This document shows, one piece after another, positions 25,290-36,707 of a stretch of DNA of 64,000 bases. A program made the translations under genes and the position numbers. Position 1 is the first letter of the stretch. Each line of letters opens with the position of its first letter. The stretch spans positions 3,658,001 through 3,722,000 of the forward strand of contig JAEHOE010000001.1 of assembly GCA_016858145.1 (NCBI GenBank). Reading direction: 5' to 3'. Under the pieces are notes generated by a model. It did no database searches and had not been told where the DNA came from. It saw only the letters and a list, made by a program, of their open reading frames with translations. This DNA comes from Edaphochlamys debaryana. Its lineage: Eukaryota; Chlorophyta; Chlorophyceae; Chlamydomonadales.

Positions 25290-26195
25290 TCACATGCGCG
25301 GCCCGATGGCCTTCGTGCCTCGGCCCTCCCAGCCCATACCGATATCATCGGCACCCTCAAGCCCGATGGTGTCCGCATCCTGTGGGTCGAGTGGAGAGAG
25401 GAAGAGGCGCTCGTTTTGCGGTTCGCGGCAAGCGCACCCCCAGGCCACCGACCGCATCGGCTCTGTGAGTGCACATCCCATGACTAACGCCGCCAGCAAC
25501 TCCTTCCCCGCCCTTTGCATCCATGTCCCCATCCCTCGCTGCAAACGTACCCACGTGCCGCCGCCGTCATCCCAGTGGTTGTAGCGCTCCAACAAACCCT
25601 CGTTGCGCCGCGCCCTCTGCGCCCGGATCTGCTGCAGTCGCTCCCCATCCAGCCCCGCACGCTTGGCCGCGGCGCGCTTGCTGTGGTCGCCCAGGACCAC
25701 CAGAGCCCCCTCTTCAGGGTCTCCATCGTCGAACCCGCGGCTCGCCTTACGGCTTGCGCCCGATGCATTGGCGTTGACTGGAAGCGGAGGGCCACTGGTC
25801 GAAGAGTGCCATGGGCGGCAGGCCGGTGCCCCGGCATGGGAGTTCAGGGGACGTAGGGGGCCGCTGATCTGAGTCGGTACCCTTCCAGCCCCGGGCTGTG
25901 GTGCCGGCGGTGAAGGATTCCGCCCGGGCGCTACGGCGTAGCCAGAACCCACAGTTACCAGCCGCAGTAGAGCTGCCTTTGCGGGGTCTGGGGCTCCGTC
26001 CTTGGCGCCGTTGCGGTCAGCCTTTGGGGCCTCCTTTCCCGCGCGTGCCGAGAGCAGGCCGAGCAGGCCACCGCTGGCCGCCAAGTCGGAGGGGGACCGG
26101 CCGCGGCCTTGAGGTGCATCTGACGTGGTTTCTGGCAGCTGCTGCCGTTGCTGCTTCTGGGGCCGCTGCACCCAGCGCGAGATGTCAGCTTGCAT
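25290..26195 (-). CDS. Unknown protein, 244 residues
   Basis: I do not recognise this family. Two exons (26195-25551 and 25379-25290) join in phase 0 through a GTACGT donor and a CCCACAG acceptor. The N-terminus reads MQADISRWVQRPQKQ, followed by a Gly/Ala/Pro-rich, probably disordered middle. The C-terminal ~75 residues look ordered and functional: a basic helix (KRAAAKRAGLDGERLQQ), then RRNEGLLERYNHWDDGGGTW joined by splicing to DADTIGLEGADDIGMGWEGR and a terminal GPRM. Splicing restores a smooth Gly/Asp-rich block, which supports the model. It starts 330 bases from the divergently transcribed membrane-protein gene. Confidence 0.6.
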   Translation of the reverse strand: MQADISRWVQRPQKQQRQQLPETTSDAPQGRGRSPSDLAASGGLLGLLSARAGKEAPKADRNGAKDGAPDPAKAALLRLVTVGSGYAVAPGRNPSPPAPQPGAGRVPTQISGPLRPLNSHAGAPACRPWHSSTSGPPLPVNANASGASRKASRGFDDGDPEEGALVVLGDHSKRAAAKRAGLDGERLQQIRAQRARRNEGLLERYNHWDDGGGTWVRLQRGMGTWMQRAGKELLAALVMGCALTEPMRSVAWGCACREPQNERLFLSPLDPQDADTIGLEGADDIGMGWEGRGTKAIGPRM

Positions 26196-26524
26196 GTTGG
26201 CACGGGTGCACGCCCCTACATGTTGACGAAACCAGAAGGTATTGGAGCTACAGCACGGCTAACTAGTATATCGAGAGCGAGCCAGAACAGCGAGGTGAGG
26301 CGCAAATCTTGTCAAAGTTTCGGTGACAGCCGGCCGGATCCAGCCGAAGCTCTTCTCTCCTCAGTCTCCTGCTCTACAGTCGTTCCGTGGCCGCCATGTT
26401 GTTGAATCCTTGCTACTCTAAACTGTATACATTTGACCAAGCTCGCATCAGCAACGCGGACCTCGCGCCTTGCTTCTGCTGAATACATCCTCTACGACAC
26501 TGCCTTTGGAGCGCACCGTAAGCT
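26196..26524. promoter_or_regulatory. Divergent promoter region
   Basis: A 329-base spacer separates two divergent start codons and must contain both promoters. No specific element could be identified by eye. Confidence 0.4.
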
Positions 26525-29500
26525 ATGGTGTCAGTAGTTCCAGAGGAAGCGAAGAAGAAACCGATAAGGCGGAAGTGGCGTCCTCTCGACGTCAAGACAT
26601 GGTTCGAGGGCAGCCTGCGGCTTATTGGCTGGATTCTCGTCATCGTGCTGTCCGTCGCGACGGGCGGCGTCTTCATTTGCTATGAGGTGGGGCGGGAGGG
26701 CCAGGCGTTCGCGACGGTGACGGTGGTGGCCGCGTCGAGACCAAACCCGCACGCTTGGCGAAACCTCTGTGCCTGGGCGCCGTGCCTTCGGAACCCCAGC
26801 TCCTGTACCTCAACCAGCACGACGTCGACTTCCGGGACATGTACTTGGACCAGCGCCTCACCAACTACGCCCACAAGTGCGTTGGACAGGAAGGCGTGTT
26901 GCCTATGCGTGTGCCTGCTGGTCTGCTCAGCCCCCAGGCTCACACGTTCCAACCCCCTGCAGTGCATACCACAAAAACTTCCTCCTGGCAGAGAATTGCT
27001 GCAACACAGACCCCCTCTATTTCCCCTATTCATGCAACGAGTACTTTCCTGACACGTACGCCATAGAGCGGCCCTATTGCAAACCCATCATTATCATAGA
27101 GTGCACAGATATCAGGAGCGCCGCCTGTAACTCAGTGAGTGGAGGAGTGATACGGGGAAAGGCAGAGCTAGCCACGTGTTGCGGCAGGGCCCTGGTCTGG
27201 CTAACTGTCAGCGGAGCACACAGTACGGGCCGACGGCCCAGCCTTGCTAAACTTGTCGTGTTCCTTGCAGACTCGGCAAGTGCTGTACCCAGCGCTAGGC
27301 ATGGCAATAGAAACCCGGACCTACTCCAACTGCCTCATCGCCGGCCGGGCGCGTGTGGGTGCGCAGCCAGTGTCTGTTGGCCGCCCCATCACGCTGGTGG
27401 CCTACTACAGAAACATACCAACGGGGCAGACGCTGGTCATCCAAAACCCCTTCAAGTGAGTGTCTGGCGGGTCGCCCAGGCCCCGTGAGCAAGACGACGG
27501 CATCGGGATGTAGGGTGACAGCCCGGAAGAGTCAGCGGAAGGCTCCGGGCTGTGCCGACTGTGACTCCGGTCAGTGCGAGCGCGCGAGCGCTGGCAAGCC
27601 GCTGGCAGGGTCATGGCGTGCGCTGATCTACGCAGTACCATGGCGAACTGACCCGCTTGCCCCTCCGTGCCTCCCCAGCATCAACGTGACCGAGGTCAAC
27701 ACTTACGTGGAGTCCGTCATTGCCGGGGTCGACCCCGCAGAGGTCGACTACGTCCAGCCCCCGTAAGGCCGGGGCATCAGCACACAGGGCACAGGGACGG
27801 GTCAGCTGTAAGGCCCTGCGATTTACAGGGCCGAGCTTGGTTCGCAATCGCATGCCGCATCTCAGTGATCCAGTTCTGCGTTTCCATGCGCTTGCCCCAC
27901 CCCGCAGCACGCGCCTGAGCGACGGCATTGTCCTGGACCGGAGCTCGGTGCCAGCGTACCAGGTGCGGCCCAGGCAGGGGCGGACTAGGTCGGGTGGCGC
28001 ATCGGGGCTGAGGTGGGGGTGAACTGGCTTGGCCTGTTGCTTGCTGCTGAGGGGATGGCGTGCTGCAGCATGAGCCTAACGGCAAAGGCGTGCGTGCGGT
28101 GCAGACGACGGAGCACGACAACGCCCGCGGCGTCAAGGCGCCTCCGCCCTGGAACAAGGTGGCCAACCTGTGGCCCTGGCCCGGCATGAACGGGCGCTGC
28201 GACAACACGGCCGTGAACTGGACCTACATGGTGGAGGGTGGGTTGGGGACGGCAGCCGAGCAGAATCCCAAACGTACAGCTCACGCTCCCAAGCACAGTT
28301 TGCATGCACCGACGGTCGGTGGTTGCCTCAGCATGCCCACGCGACCCCTCCGCCCGTCTGCGCCTCTCTCCGCGCAGGCGCCGCAACCATCGTCATCCCC
28401 CGCTTCTCCATGGCGGACCCCGCGGCCGCCGTCATCCCCTTCACCGTCGCCAACACCACGGTCTCCGTGGCCGCCTGGCAGGTGCAGCTGGCCAACCCCA
28501 GCGACACCACCGGCGGCTCCATGTTCGTGTCCGTGAGCTACCTCACGGGCTTGCAGGTGCGGCCGCGGGCTGCACGTGCAAGCGTCGTCGGGATGCAGGG
28601 CCTACGCGGCCAGGGATGGGGCCAAGACGCGTGGCCGTCTTCAGGCGCGGGGTATCGGAGGTGTGGAGCCGGCACCAGAACACTAGGCATGTACCGGCGG
28701 ACGTCTGGTGCCATCTATGCCCACCATGCTTTCTTGCTGGGCCCATCCCTGCAGGTCCGCATCGGCCAGGTGCCGCTATTAGGGCAATGCAACGGCTGGC
28801 AGTTCAGCCCTGACGAGTTCGACTGGACATTAGACTACACCACCTACTGGTCCGGGAACCTGTCAGACCTAGAGGCGGGCGCCACGTTCGGGCCCTTCGT
28901 GCAGGTAAGACAGAATCCTGGCACCCATCGACGTAGGCCCTGCATGGCAGACGAGGCGGGCGCCTGTGCTATCTTGGCCGCAACACCACGAACCCCTCAG
29001 CGGACCACGAGGTGCCCTACTGGGCTCTCTAGGCCAGGCCCGTAGCCATAGGCCCAGCGCCAGAGCGTTGCTGCCTGTCCATGCCTTGCCCGCGCTCGCA
29101 GCTGGTGACAGTGGCCGTCAAGGACGTGGGCGCCAACCAGTACTTCGAGCTGCCCTTCTATGGAGGGATGTGGTACATCTGGAACGCCTTCCTCATGGCC
29201 TTCTTCTGGCTCGTGTCCAACAGCCTCATGCTCTTCATCATCATCCTTGTATGGGTGCGTGGGGGAGCGTGAGGGGACCGACCTCCTCCGGGGCCGGCGT
29301 TTCAACATGTGGCAAACCGCGCGTATCCCGCATCGCCATGTGCGCACACAGGGGCGGCCCGTGCGCCAGAGGCCCCTCGCCCCTCCCTTCGCTTCGCGCC
29401 GTCTCACAGCGCTCGGCAGCTGCAGTGCAGGGCTTGCCTCCTTGCTCAACCGGGTGCCTCCCTCCCCCTCCGCCCTGTGCCCGCCCGGCCCTCTTCCCCC

Positions 29501-29587
29501 CCTCGCCCCCCGCAGTGGAACGTGCGCAGCAACAAGGGCCTGCCGCCCATCATCTACCGGTACATGCAGAAGTACAGGGGCTGGTAG
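26525..29587 (+). CDS. Unknown two-span membrane protein with large lumenal domain
   Basis: I do not recognise this family. Exons are 26525-26686, 26800-26876, 26963-27134, 27271-27455, 27679-27762, 27908-27962, 28069-28237, 28378-28556, 28755-28904, 29102-29254 and 29516-29587, with agreeing phases, giving 485 residues. The N-terminus is basic (KKKPIRRKWRP), then a membrane span (LIGWILVIVLSVATGGVFIC, ~34-53). A loop of nearly 400 residues follows with about nine cysteines and five N-glycosylation sequons (NST, NVT, NWT, NTT, NLS). A second span (WNAFLMAFFWLVSN...LFIIILVWW) and a short tail ending MQKYRGW close it. By the positive-inside rule both ends are cytosolic and the loop is lumenal or extracellular. 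The two-span layout recalls CDC50-type proteins, but their motifs are absent. Confidence 0.75.
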
Positions 29588-29970
29588 CCCGCGTCACAAC
29601 ACGCCCAGGAGCCCGAGGCGTCAATGCAAGCTGCGACGGAGGGCTGGCAGAGCAGCACTGCAGGCAGCCCCAATCGCAGACGGGGAACAGGGAGGAGTGC
29701 GACCCGGGCCATGGATGTCTTGCAGTACAATGCTCTGAGCCATGCGGGGGCAGTCCGAATATGCGTGGGGAGGCCATCAGCGTGTGGGCGGATTTGAGGA
29801 GGCTGGCATATGAATGTGATACGGGTAGGCTGGGAAGGGCGAAGGATCGTCGGATCTGAGAGCTGTGACGGAGGTGACGCAGGATGAGGCAAAGCATTTA
29901 TGTGACATGACGTTGCGGGAGTACATGGCTGTCTGTGCAGCGCCATCGTGCTGTCGGAGTATGCATGTGA

Positions 29971-29975
29971 TGTAA
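29971..29975 (+). terminator. TGTAA poly(A) signal, membrane-protein gene
   Basis: TGTAA lies 384 bases after the stop codon of the plus-strand gene, a usual 3' UTR length for this group. Confidence 0.6.
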
Positions 29976-29994
29976 CGCAGACGGTTAAGCTGGG

Positions 29995-29999
29995 TTACA
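29995..29999 (-). terminator. TGTAA poly(A) signal, bL28 gene
   Basis: The plus strand reads TTACA, so the minus strand carries TGTAA about 707 bases past the bL28 stop. It lies 19 bases beyond the opposite-strand signal at 29971-29975. Confidence 0.5.
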
Positions 30000-30705
30000 C
30001 GAAGCCCGAGCCAGGTCCACGCCAAGGGATTCCCCCCAACACGCAACCCGGCCAAGTACCCCTGGGGTTCACCAGTTTCTCAGCTGACCCCCTCCATATG
30101 CCTCGCCCCACCCAGCGTACGGAGACCAGGACCACGCTAGCGGCTGCCGAGCGTAGCCCCCCTTACTGCGCGACATGCCGACCCCCCTTTCTTGTCGAAA
30201 TGATTCCGATCCCGGCTGCGCACCCAAACCCCTAGCACAGGCGGGCACACAGCGCCCGCACACCTCCACGAGCACAGGGCAGCACGGCCGTCCCCTTCCC
30301 AACGCTCCTGCACCGGCCTCAAAGCCAGGAAAACCGCGTCCGGATGAAACATGCGCCGCGCCGCTCCGCCGGCTGCGACTTTGCAAGTCAGCAAGCCGGG
30401 CGCCTCAGCAGCTGCTCTCCATCGCCGCCCGAAACAGCGAGGGCCTTCACATGGCTCCGCGTCGCGATCCTCCACGCCAGCGGCCAGACTCCTCGCTGCT
30501 CCTGCTGCCTCGAGCCTCCACACCTCCACGTCCAAGCGCTCCGCCAGCCGCCGCGAGAGACAGACGCCAGAGATTGCCCCGGCGTCGCCTGCTCGCTGAG
30601 CCTCAACACACCCCCTCCCGCGTACGCGCAGCGGCTCCAGCCGTAGCTGCTGCGCCTGCTGCTGTCCGCTCCGTCACTAGCGCCAGATCTCTCTGGGCCC
30701 AGCGT

Positions 30706-31477
30706 TTACTCCGTCAGGGTGATCTTAAGCTCCTGGTCCTCGGGAGCGGCCTTGGCCTCCTCCTTCTTGCCGAAGATGAGGTCCTGTGGCAGAAGTGGCA
30801 TTGGCCAGCAGCGTGAGCAACCCACTTGTTTGCACGTGATAATTGGGACGCATTCGAAGGGAAAGCCGTGCTCACAGGACGCTCGCTTCAGACGCGCATC
30901 CAGCGGGCAGCGCCCACGCGTACTGGCCCCTGCCCCCCAAGCCCCGGTCGCCAGCCCCTCCCACCTCCATGCCAGGGCGGATGAACACAATGCGGCCACC
31001 CTCCTCGTACACGGGGTACTTGGGCTGCTTCTTCGAGGCCGCCAGCTTCTCCGCGTTCTTCATAGCACGGGGGTTGGCGGCCACGGGCACCTTGCCCTTG
31101 TTCTCCGCCAGGTACGCCTTGCGCTGGGGCCGGGCGTCCTCGAACGGCAGCTTCATCAGGTCAATACCCGCCTCGGCGGCCATCGCGGCCAGGCCGTTCC
31201 GCTCCAGCGTCTTAATCGCCTTGGTGCAGACCCGGAGCCGGACCCAGCGCTGGCCCTCCTCCCAGAACACCTTCTTGTTCTGCAGGTTGGGCTCCTGCCA
31301 CTTGCGGTTCTTCTTGTTAGAGAAGCACACCGCGTTGGCCTTGTTGCGCTTCTTGCCGGTCAGGTCGCAGACCTTCTTGGCGTCCACGGTCAGCACGCGC
31401 GCGACCCGGACCGACGCGGTGGCTGGCTTGAAGGCCAGAGTCTGGCCAGCCAGCGTGCTCCTCATGCTCAGCGACAT
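30706..31477 (-). CDS. Plastid large-subunit ribosomal protein bL28
   Basis: Structural protein of the plastid 50S subunit. Two exons (31477-30965 and 30783-30706) join in phase 0, giving 196 residues. Residues 1-30 ([18 protein letters not shown]) look like a chloroplast transit peptide. The bL28 core follows: [20 protein letters not shown], then [18 protein letters not shown] and [17 protein letters not shown]. Bacterial bL28 is about 78 residues; this one has a long C-terminal extension ending [10 protein letters not shown], as algal plastid versions can. A mitochondrial copy is possible but less likely given the N-terminus. It starts divergently from the SprT-like gene. Confidence 0.9.
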
Positions 31478-32239
31478 GGCTGCGACCTGCGACCAGCAAT
31501 GTGGGCCACAACGTTCGCGCACCACCAGAGAGCCTCCGCGCGGCTGCAAGCGCCCAGATTGTCCTACAGGACCCTAAAGCTATTGCTTGTGCAGGTCAGG
31601 AGCTCGCAAAGGCGCCGCACGAGCACGTCGCCGCACCTGGGTGCTAAGCCGCCAAAGAAGCACCAAACGCAGCTAGATTGGTATGGGCCGCGTGGTCACA
31701 GTGTCCTGGTGTAAGAGCGAGCGAGGCGAGCGGGCAGCCGGAGGACCCTGTGGCGGTGGTGGCCATGGGCATGCCGCACGGCAGCCCCAAATGAAGTGGG
31801 CCAAGCACTTCTGGCTGGGCAAGGCCCGAAACCTACCCAACTACGCACCTGCCGCACGTTGCGCTGTCATTTGTCTTTCCGGCTGCCAGGAGTGCTCGCG
31901 TGCCGACTTGCATCGGCCGCTTGCGCGTCCGCCGTCCTACCCGAGGCTGCCCTCGCAGCGGGGGATTCATCACTTAAACCAAACAATTGCTTACAAGGGG
32001 TTACCACCGACCTGAGTCGACTTCAATCGCCCGAGGATGGTCTGGGCATCGACGGGCAGGGGTGAAACCCGTGCCGGCTACTAGTGCTATTCAAACTGCG
32101 GCCGGGGCCTGCTCGGCCCGTGATAAACGCACGGGTAAGCCCAAGAGCCGCTCGAGAGGTGGGCGGAGCCCAAGGAACAAAGGAAGCCCCCCTTTCAACG
32201 GCTCATCCCCGCGGTTTCACCATCAGGTTGCCCCCAACT
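31478..32239. promoter_or_regulatory. Divergent promoter region, bL28 and SprT-like genes
   Basis: A 762-base spacer separates divergent start codons. Apart from the expected promoters and leaders I see no gene, repeat or RNA feature. Confidence 0.4.
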
Positions 32240-33276
32240 ATGGGCGGCCACCGGCTGCCTGCTGTGGCGACAGGCGCTGCGGCTGCTGCTGGCGTTGCCG
32301 CACTAGCATTGGCTTGGCTGCTGAGGCGTGGGACCGCCCAGGGCGGCGTACGCTCTAGTACGTCGGGCGGTGCCAAAGCCAAGCGCCCAGATGGGACTGC
32401 ACCTCTCAAGCCCTACCACCGCGTAAGCCGAGTCTCTACCTGAGGGACTGCATGTGCCGTTCACCTAGCACCTGATGCCTGGATCCTGGTGCCTGACATT
32501 TGTAGTCCCTCACAGAGCAAGCCCAGAGCCTCTGCTGCTGCTCACTGCCAAGTCACGGCGGCCCTGTCACTCCATGCCATGCCCACACGCCTTCCGGCCC
32601 CACCTCCTCCCGCCTGCACCCACAGGGCATGCGGGAGCGCGAGTACCTCCGCCTCATCCCGGAGGCCGAGATGCGGCAGCTGCGCTCGCTGCTGCGCCGC
32701 GTCTACGCCGCACGGGGCTGGGCGGACGACGTGGGCGCTCGGGAGGCGGCCTGGGAGGCCGTGGTGGCTGCAGCCCAGGAGCCACACAACGGCGCCTGGG
32801 ACCCCAGCTTCTCCCCTGACACCGTGTCGTCCCAGCAGCTTCAGTCCCTGCTGGCGCTGATCGAGCGCACCTTCCTGGGAGGGCTGCTGTCGGACCGGGT
32901 CCGCGACGCCAAGCGGCCGCCGCTGACCATCAAGCTGGGCGTCGACCGCAACGACCCCTACTCGTGGCTGTCGGGTCTGAACGACGACAACATAATCTTC
33001 GTCAACAAGAACCGCTGGCGCGACGAAATCTCAGACGGCAACCCGATGAACTTTGAGGGCGCGATCTGCCGCTCCAAGCTCGAGGCGCTCGCCCATGCGC
33101 TGGGCCATGAGCTGGTCCATGCGCTCGTGCTCAACTTCTTCCCGGCCATGGACGCCCGCTGCGAGGCCTACACCGCCGACGACAAGCACGGGCCGGTGTT
33201 CATGCTGCTCAACAAGCGCCTGTTCGGGCACGTGGGCCACGCCAGCCACCGCCTGTTTGGCGCGCCGCCGGGCTGA
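32240..33276 (+). CDS. SprT-like zinc metalloprotease with N-terminal membrane anchor
   Basis: Probable zinc peptidase of the SprT-like group. Exons 32240-32422 and 32626-33276 join in phase 0 through a GTAAGC donor, giving 277 residues. A hydrophobic Ala/Leu segment (~residues 7-28, AVATGAAAAAGVAALALAWLL) followed by Arg-Arg looks like a signal anchor, though it could also be an organelle import signal. The metal site is HELVH near residues 222-226, inside LAHALGHELVHALVLNF. DDKHGPVFMLLNKRLFGH supplies a likely third His near 249, in the spacing of the SprT HExxH...H arrangement. I see no DNA-damage or ubiquitin-binding motifs of SPRTN, so substrate and pathway are unknown. Confidence 0.75.
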
Positions 33277-33896
33277 GGGCGCTGGCAGCGGCGGCGGTGT
33301 GGCTCATGGGCACAGACATGGCATAATCAGGACCAGGACTCCCGTAGATTGCATCTTGCACGCTCGGCAATGGAGGCAAGCAGTGGCGACGTCACCCGTT
33401 GACGCCCTGAAGAACGAGGGCCCGTGGCAGGCAGGGATGGACGCATGTGGCTTTGCGCCATGTCCCACAGTAGGTGAGCTATTGGAGGCTGGGCGCGCCG
33501 GGCGGGTGAGCAACTAGGGTAAGGGCGAGGTGGCATGGGAATCGGGATACGCGAAGATTCCGCAGCTCAACTCGGCCCCTGGCTCCCTGCCCCTTTCCAC
33601 AGTGTCACACATAAACATGCCGTGCCGCGTTGGCTAACAGAGCCGCGGGCCAATATGCATAGGCCACTGCTGTGTCCTGGCGCCCACCTGGACCTTTGAC
33701 GGATCACGTGCCTCTTCGTCCCAGGCGGCATTGGTTTAAGCTGGAAGGAGACTGAATGCTCAGGTACCCAGGGCCGACTGACGGCACACGGCTAGTGTTC
33801 AGATAGAGCTGCTGCGCTGTTGGTCTGATAGTGCTGCTGTGAGGGTCGAGCTGCCAAGTAGCCATACCAGCGCTCAGGCTCATGCTGTGGCATGGT

Positions 33897-33901
33897 TGTA
33901 A
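33897..33901 (+). terminator. TGTAA poly(A) signal, SprT-like gene
   Basis: TGTAA lies 621 bases past the plus-strand stop codon. Confidence 0.5.
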
Positions 33902-33925
33902 GCCGAGATCGGGAGTTCGGGACGC

Positions 33926-33930
33926 TTACA
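33926..33930 (-). terminator. TGTAA poly(A) signal, GPN1 gene
   Basis: The plus strand reads TTACA; on the minus strand this is TGTAA, about 207 bases past the GPN1 stop. Confidence 0.5.
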
Positions 33931-34136
33931 CGGCCCATCTGCATGCCATGCCATGGAGAAGCCCCAGCCCCCTGTAGCCAGCCCACTGCTGCGACGCGTA
34001 TGAAACCAACCAGCAAGCGTGGCGCGGTGTGGTCAGTAGACGACTCAGCAGCACCCAGCGCACCCTCACACGCGACCCCACTGCCGCTTCACCGGCTGCG
34101 TGGCGGAGGCACCACCCCTTAGTCTGCATGTCCCCA

Positions 34137-36707
34137 TCACTCGTCCTCGTCCTCGTCGTCCTCCTCCATGTCTTCCTGCTCCTCCTCCTCCTCCTCGTCA
34201 TCCTCCTCCTCCTCCGCTGCCTTCTCAGCGGCCTTCCCTGGCCCTGACGGCCCTGCCCCCGCCCCCGCCCCCGCCGCCCCCCCGCCCAGCCCCGTGGCCG
34301 CCATGTCCGCCTGCAGCTTGGCCATCTCCCGCTGCTGCCGCGCCTCCTCCCGCGCCGCCTTGTCCTTGCGCGCCTTGTCCAGCTCCGGGACGTAGAAGTC
34401 CTGGTACTCCTTGGCGCACTCGGCCACTTGCTGCGGGCAGGTGGGGGAAGGAGAGCGGGCAGGGAGCGAGGTTGCAAGGGTACCAGTGCGGACGGGGCCT
34501 TCGGAACGCCAGGTGTAGCCTCCCCTGAGCTCTGTACGTACCAGCGTATGCTCGTTTGGTGAGGCTCTGTTCCCGCCGCCCCGTCAGCCCTGCCCCCGGG
34601 ACCCACCTGCAGCATCTCCTCCATGCCCTCCCCCGTCACCGCCGACACGCCCGCGCTGCGCATGTTGGCGTAGAAGGAGTCGAGCACCAGGGCCAGGGAG
34701 CGGGACAGCGTGGCGGCGTAGGAGGAGTCGGCCTGGGGGCGGGGCAGGGGCGCGGAGGCAGCGAGGGAGTGAGGGAACCGGGTTCGGGGCGGCAAGGAGC
34801 AGACAACGCGTCCGAGGCGGTGAGGGGTGAGCGCATACGCTTAATCTGGCACATCCCTCACTCCATGACATGCGCACGCTGGCAGGAGCAAAGCACACGC
34901 GGCCCCCACCTCGAGTGCGGCGGTGTAGGAGTCGAAGTCGCTCATCCAGTCGAGGGCGAAGTCGTGCCGCACCACGTCCACCTTGTTGAACAGCTGGGGG
35001 GACGGGGGAGGAGGGGCGGGGGAGAGGGGGTCGGTGCGGGGCCTCAGGGGAGAGATGATGAGGTGTGAAGGACTGCCACGGCAAGCAAGCCATGCGCCGA
35101 GCTCTGGGCCATGAGCAACGGAAAGGGCCCTTGTGGGACTGCGCGGCCCCTGCCCCTGCGCCCCCTGCCCCCGCCCACCAGTAGCATGGGCAGCTTGGTC
35201 TTGTACAGGATGGAGCAGGCCTGCACGGGTCAGATGTGTGGACAGGCGGAGGTCAGTGTTGGCGGTGGAGCGTAAACTTCACCACACAGCAGCGCCGATC
35301 CCATCCCATGCATGTGACCTTCTTCCTTAGCCCAACAGCCCCGCTTCCCCCCGCCTCGCAGGCCCCGGCACTTCCCCCCGCCCCGCCCTCCCCCGGCCCC
35401 GCCTGCAGCATGTTGCTCATGAAGGTCTGGGGGTTGGCCACCCGGGGCGTGTCCACCACGTAGGCCACCAGCGTGGGGAAGGAGCTGGCGAAGAGCTCCG
35501 TCACGATGGCGCCGCTGGCGGACCAGGTGAAGATCTCGATCTGCCCCGGCGTGTCCACGATGATGTACTCCAGGGGCGGGTCGCGCGGCTTCTCGCACAG
35601 CTGGATGACCTGGTCAGGGGGGAGTTTAGGGGAGCGCAGGGGGAGCAAGGGGTTCGGCGCAATGGATTGGCATTGGCATGGTACGGCCTGCTTGGATGAA
35701 GCGACCGCCGTCAAGGCACCAGCGCAACCCCCCGGCAAGCGCCCATCTTTCATGGGACCAGCGTCTTCCTCATGGCCTACGGCGACAGGCGATTGAGGCC
35801 AGGCCAGAAGAAGGCAGAGGAGCCCCTCCTCTTCCGGAAGACCGTCAGCACGCAGCGCACACAGCTTACAGGAAGGCGAGCGCACCTGGTCGAACCGAGT
35901 CGCGAACAGGTTGCAGGAGGTGAGGATGCCTCCGTTGGGGCCCAGGTTGTACTGCTTCATCACGTTCTTATATTTGACCTGACAAGGGAAACACCGCAGC
36001 CGCAGCAGGAGCGTCAAGTCGCCACCACCATGCGGTCGGCCTTACGGGGGGTTCAGTGGCTGTAGCCCTTCCGCGCCCTGGGTTTGCTGCTGCTGCGGCG
36101 GCGGCTCCAGGCTGCAGCGCACGTAACCCGCTCGGGGACAGCCCCTGGCCCACAGGCATCGAAGCCCGTGACCACCAGGCGTACGGTAGAGTGTTCCGCC
36201 CCGGCAGCGGGGAAGAGGACCCTTGCGTCTCTGCTTGCGGCCGGCGGCTGCAGCTCATAAGCGCCAGCCGATGACCAGGAAAGGAAGAGTATGAAGCGCA
36301 ACTCAGATTGGCCTCACGCACCGTGTCGCGGATGTCGATGTTGGCTCCATACGGCAAGTGCGTGACGGCCGGGTCCATGTTGATGATGTATCCGTTGCGG
36401 TGCGTGGCGTGCAGGTGGGAGTTGATGCGCTGGATCAGCGTCGTCTTGCCGGAGCCCGCCATTCCTGCACAGTGCGGTTCGGTGACGCTGTGCACTCGCA
36501 AGCGACGGCCAGCCACAGCCACCCAACGGCAGCGCGGCCCCCGTCTGGAGCTCACCCTTCCCCTGGCCAGGTCTCACCGATCACAAGGATCACGGTAGGC
36601 TTCTTCGGCTGCTCCTGCCCACTCGTGCTGGGACCGGCGCCAGCATCCTCGGCGGCAGCAGGTACCGTTCCCGCCGCCGCGGCAGCGGCTGCATGCTCCG
36701 CCTCCAT
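34137..36707 (-). CDS. GPN1: GPN-loop GTPase 1
   Basis: GTPase needed in eukaryotes for assembly and nuclear import of RNA polymerase II. Exons in transcript order are 36707-36578, 36464-36322, 35978-35886, 35609-35403, 35220-35179, 34993-34910, 34732-34607 and 34430-34137. Phases agree and give 372 residues, close to the human length. The P-loop is [10 protein letters not shown] (~44-53). NMDPAV and the diagnostic GPN loop [11 protein letters not shown] (~102-112) follow. DTPGQIE is the G3 motif and FNKVDV (~207-212) the G4 motif. The tail is almost purely acidic ([19 protein letters not shown]), as is usual for GPN1. The fourth intron has a GC donor: the exon ends [11 protein letters not shown] and joins [11 protein letters not shown] without a gap relative to the family. 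Confidence 0.93.

Larger units (their letters stand above)
29588..30705. other. Convergent 3' flanks, membrane protein and bL28 genes
   Basis: No coding sequence is recognised here. The stretch should be the two facing 3' untranslated regions, and their poly(A) signals are almost adjacent near 29971-29999. Confidence 0.6.
33277..34136. other. Convergent 3' flanks, SprT-like and GPN1 genes
   Basis: No gene is recognised. The stretch holds both 3' untranslated regions, with poly(A) signals of opposite strands 24 bases apart near 33897-33930. Confidence 0.6.
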
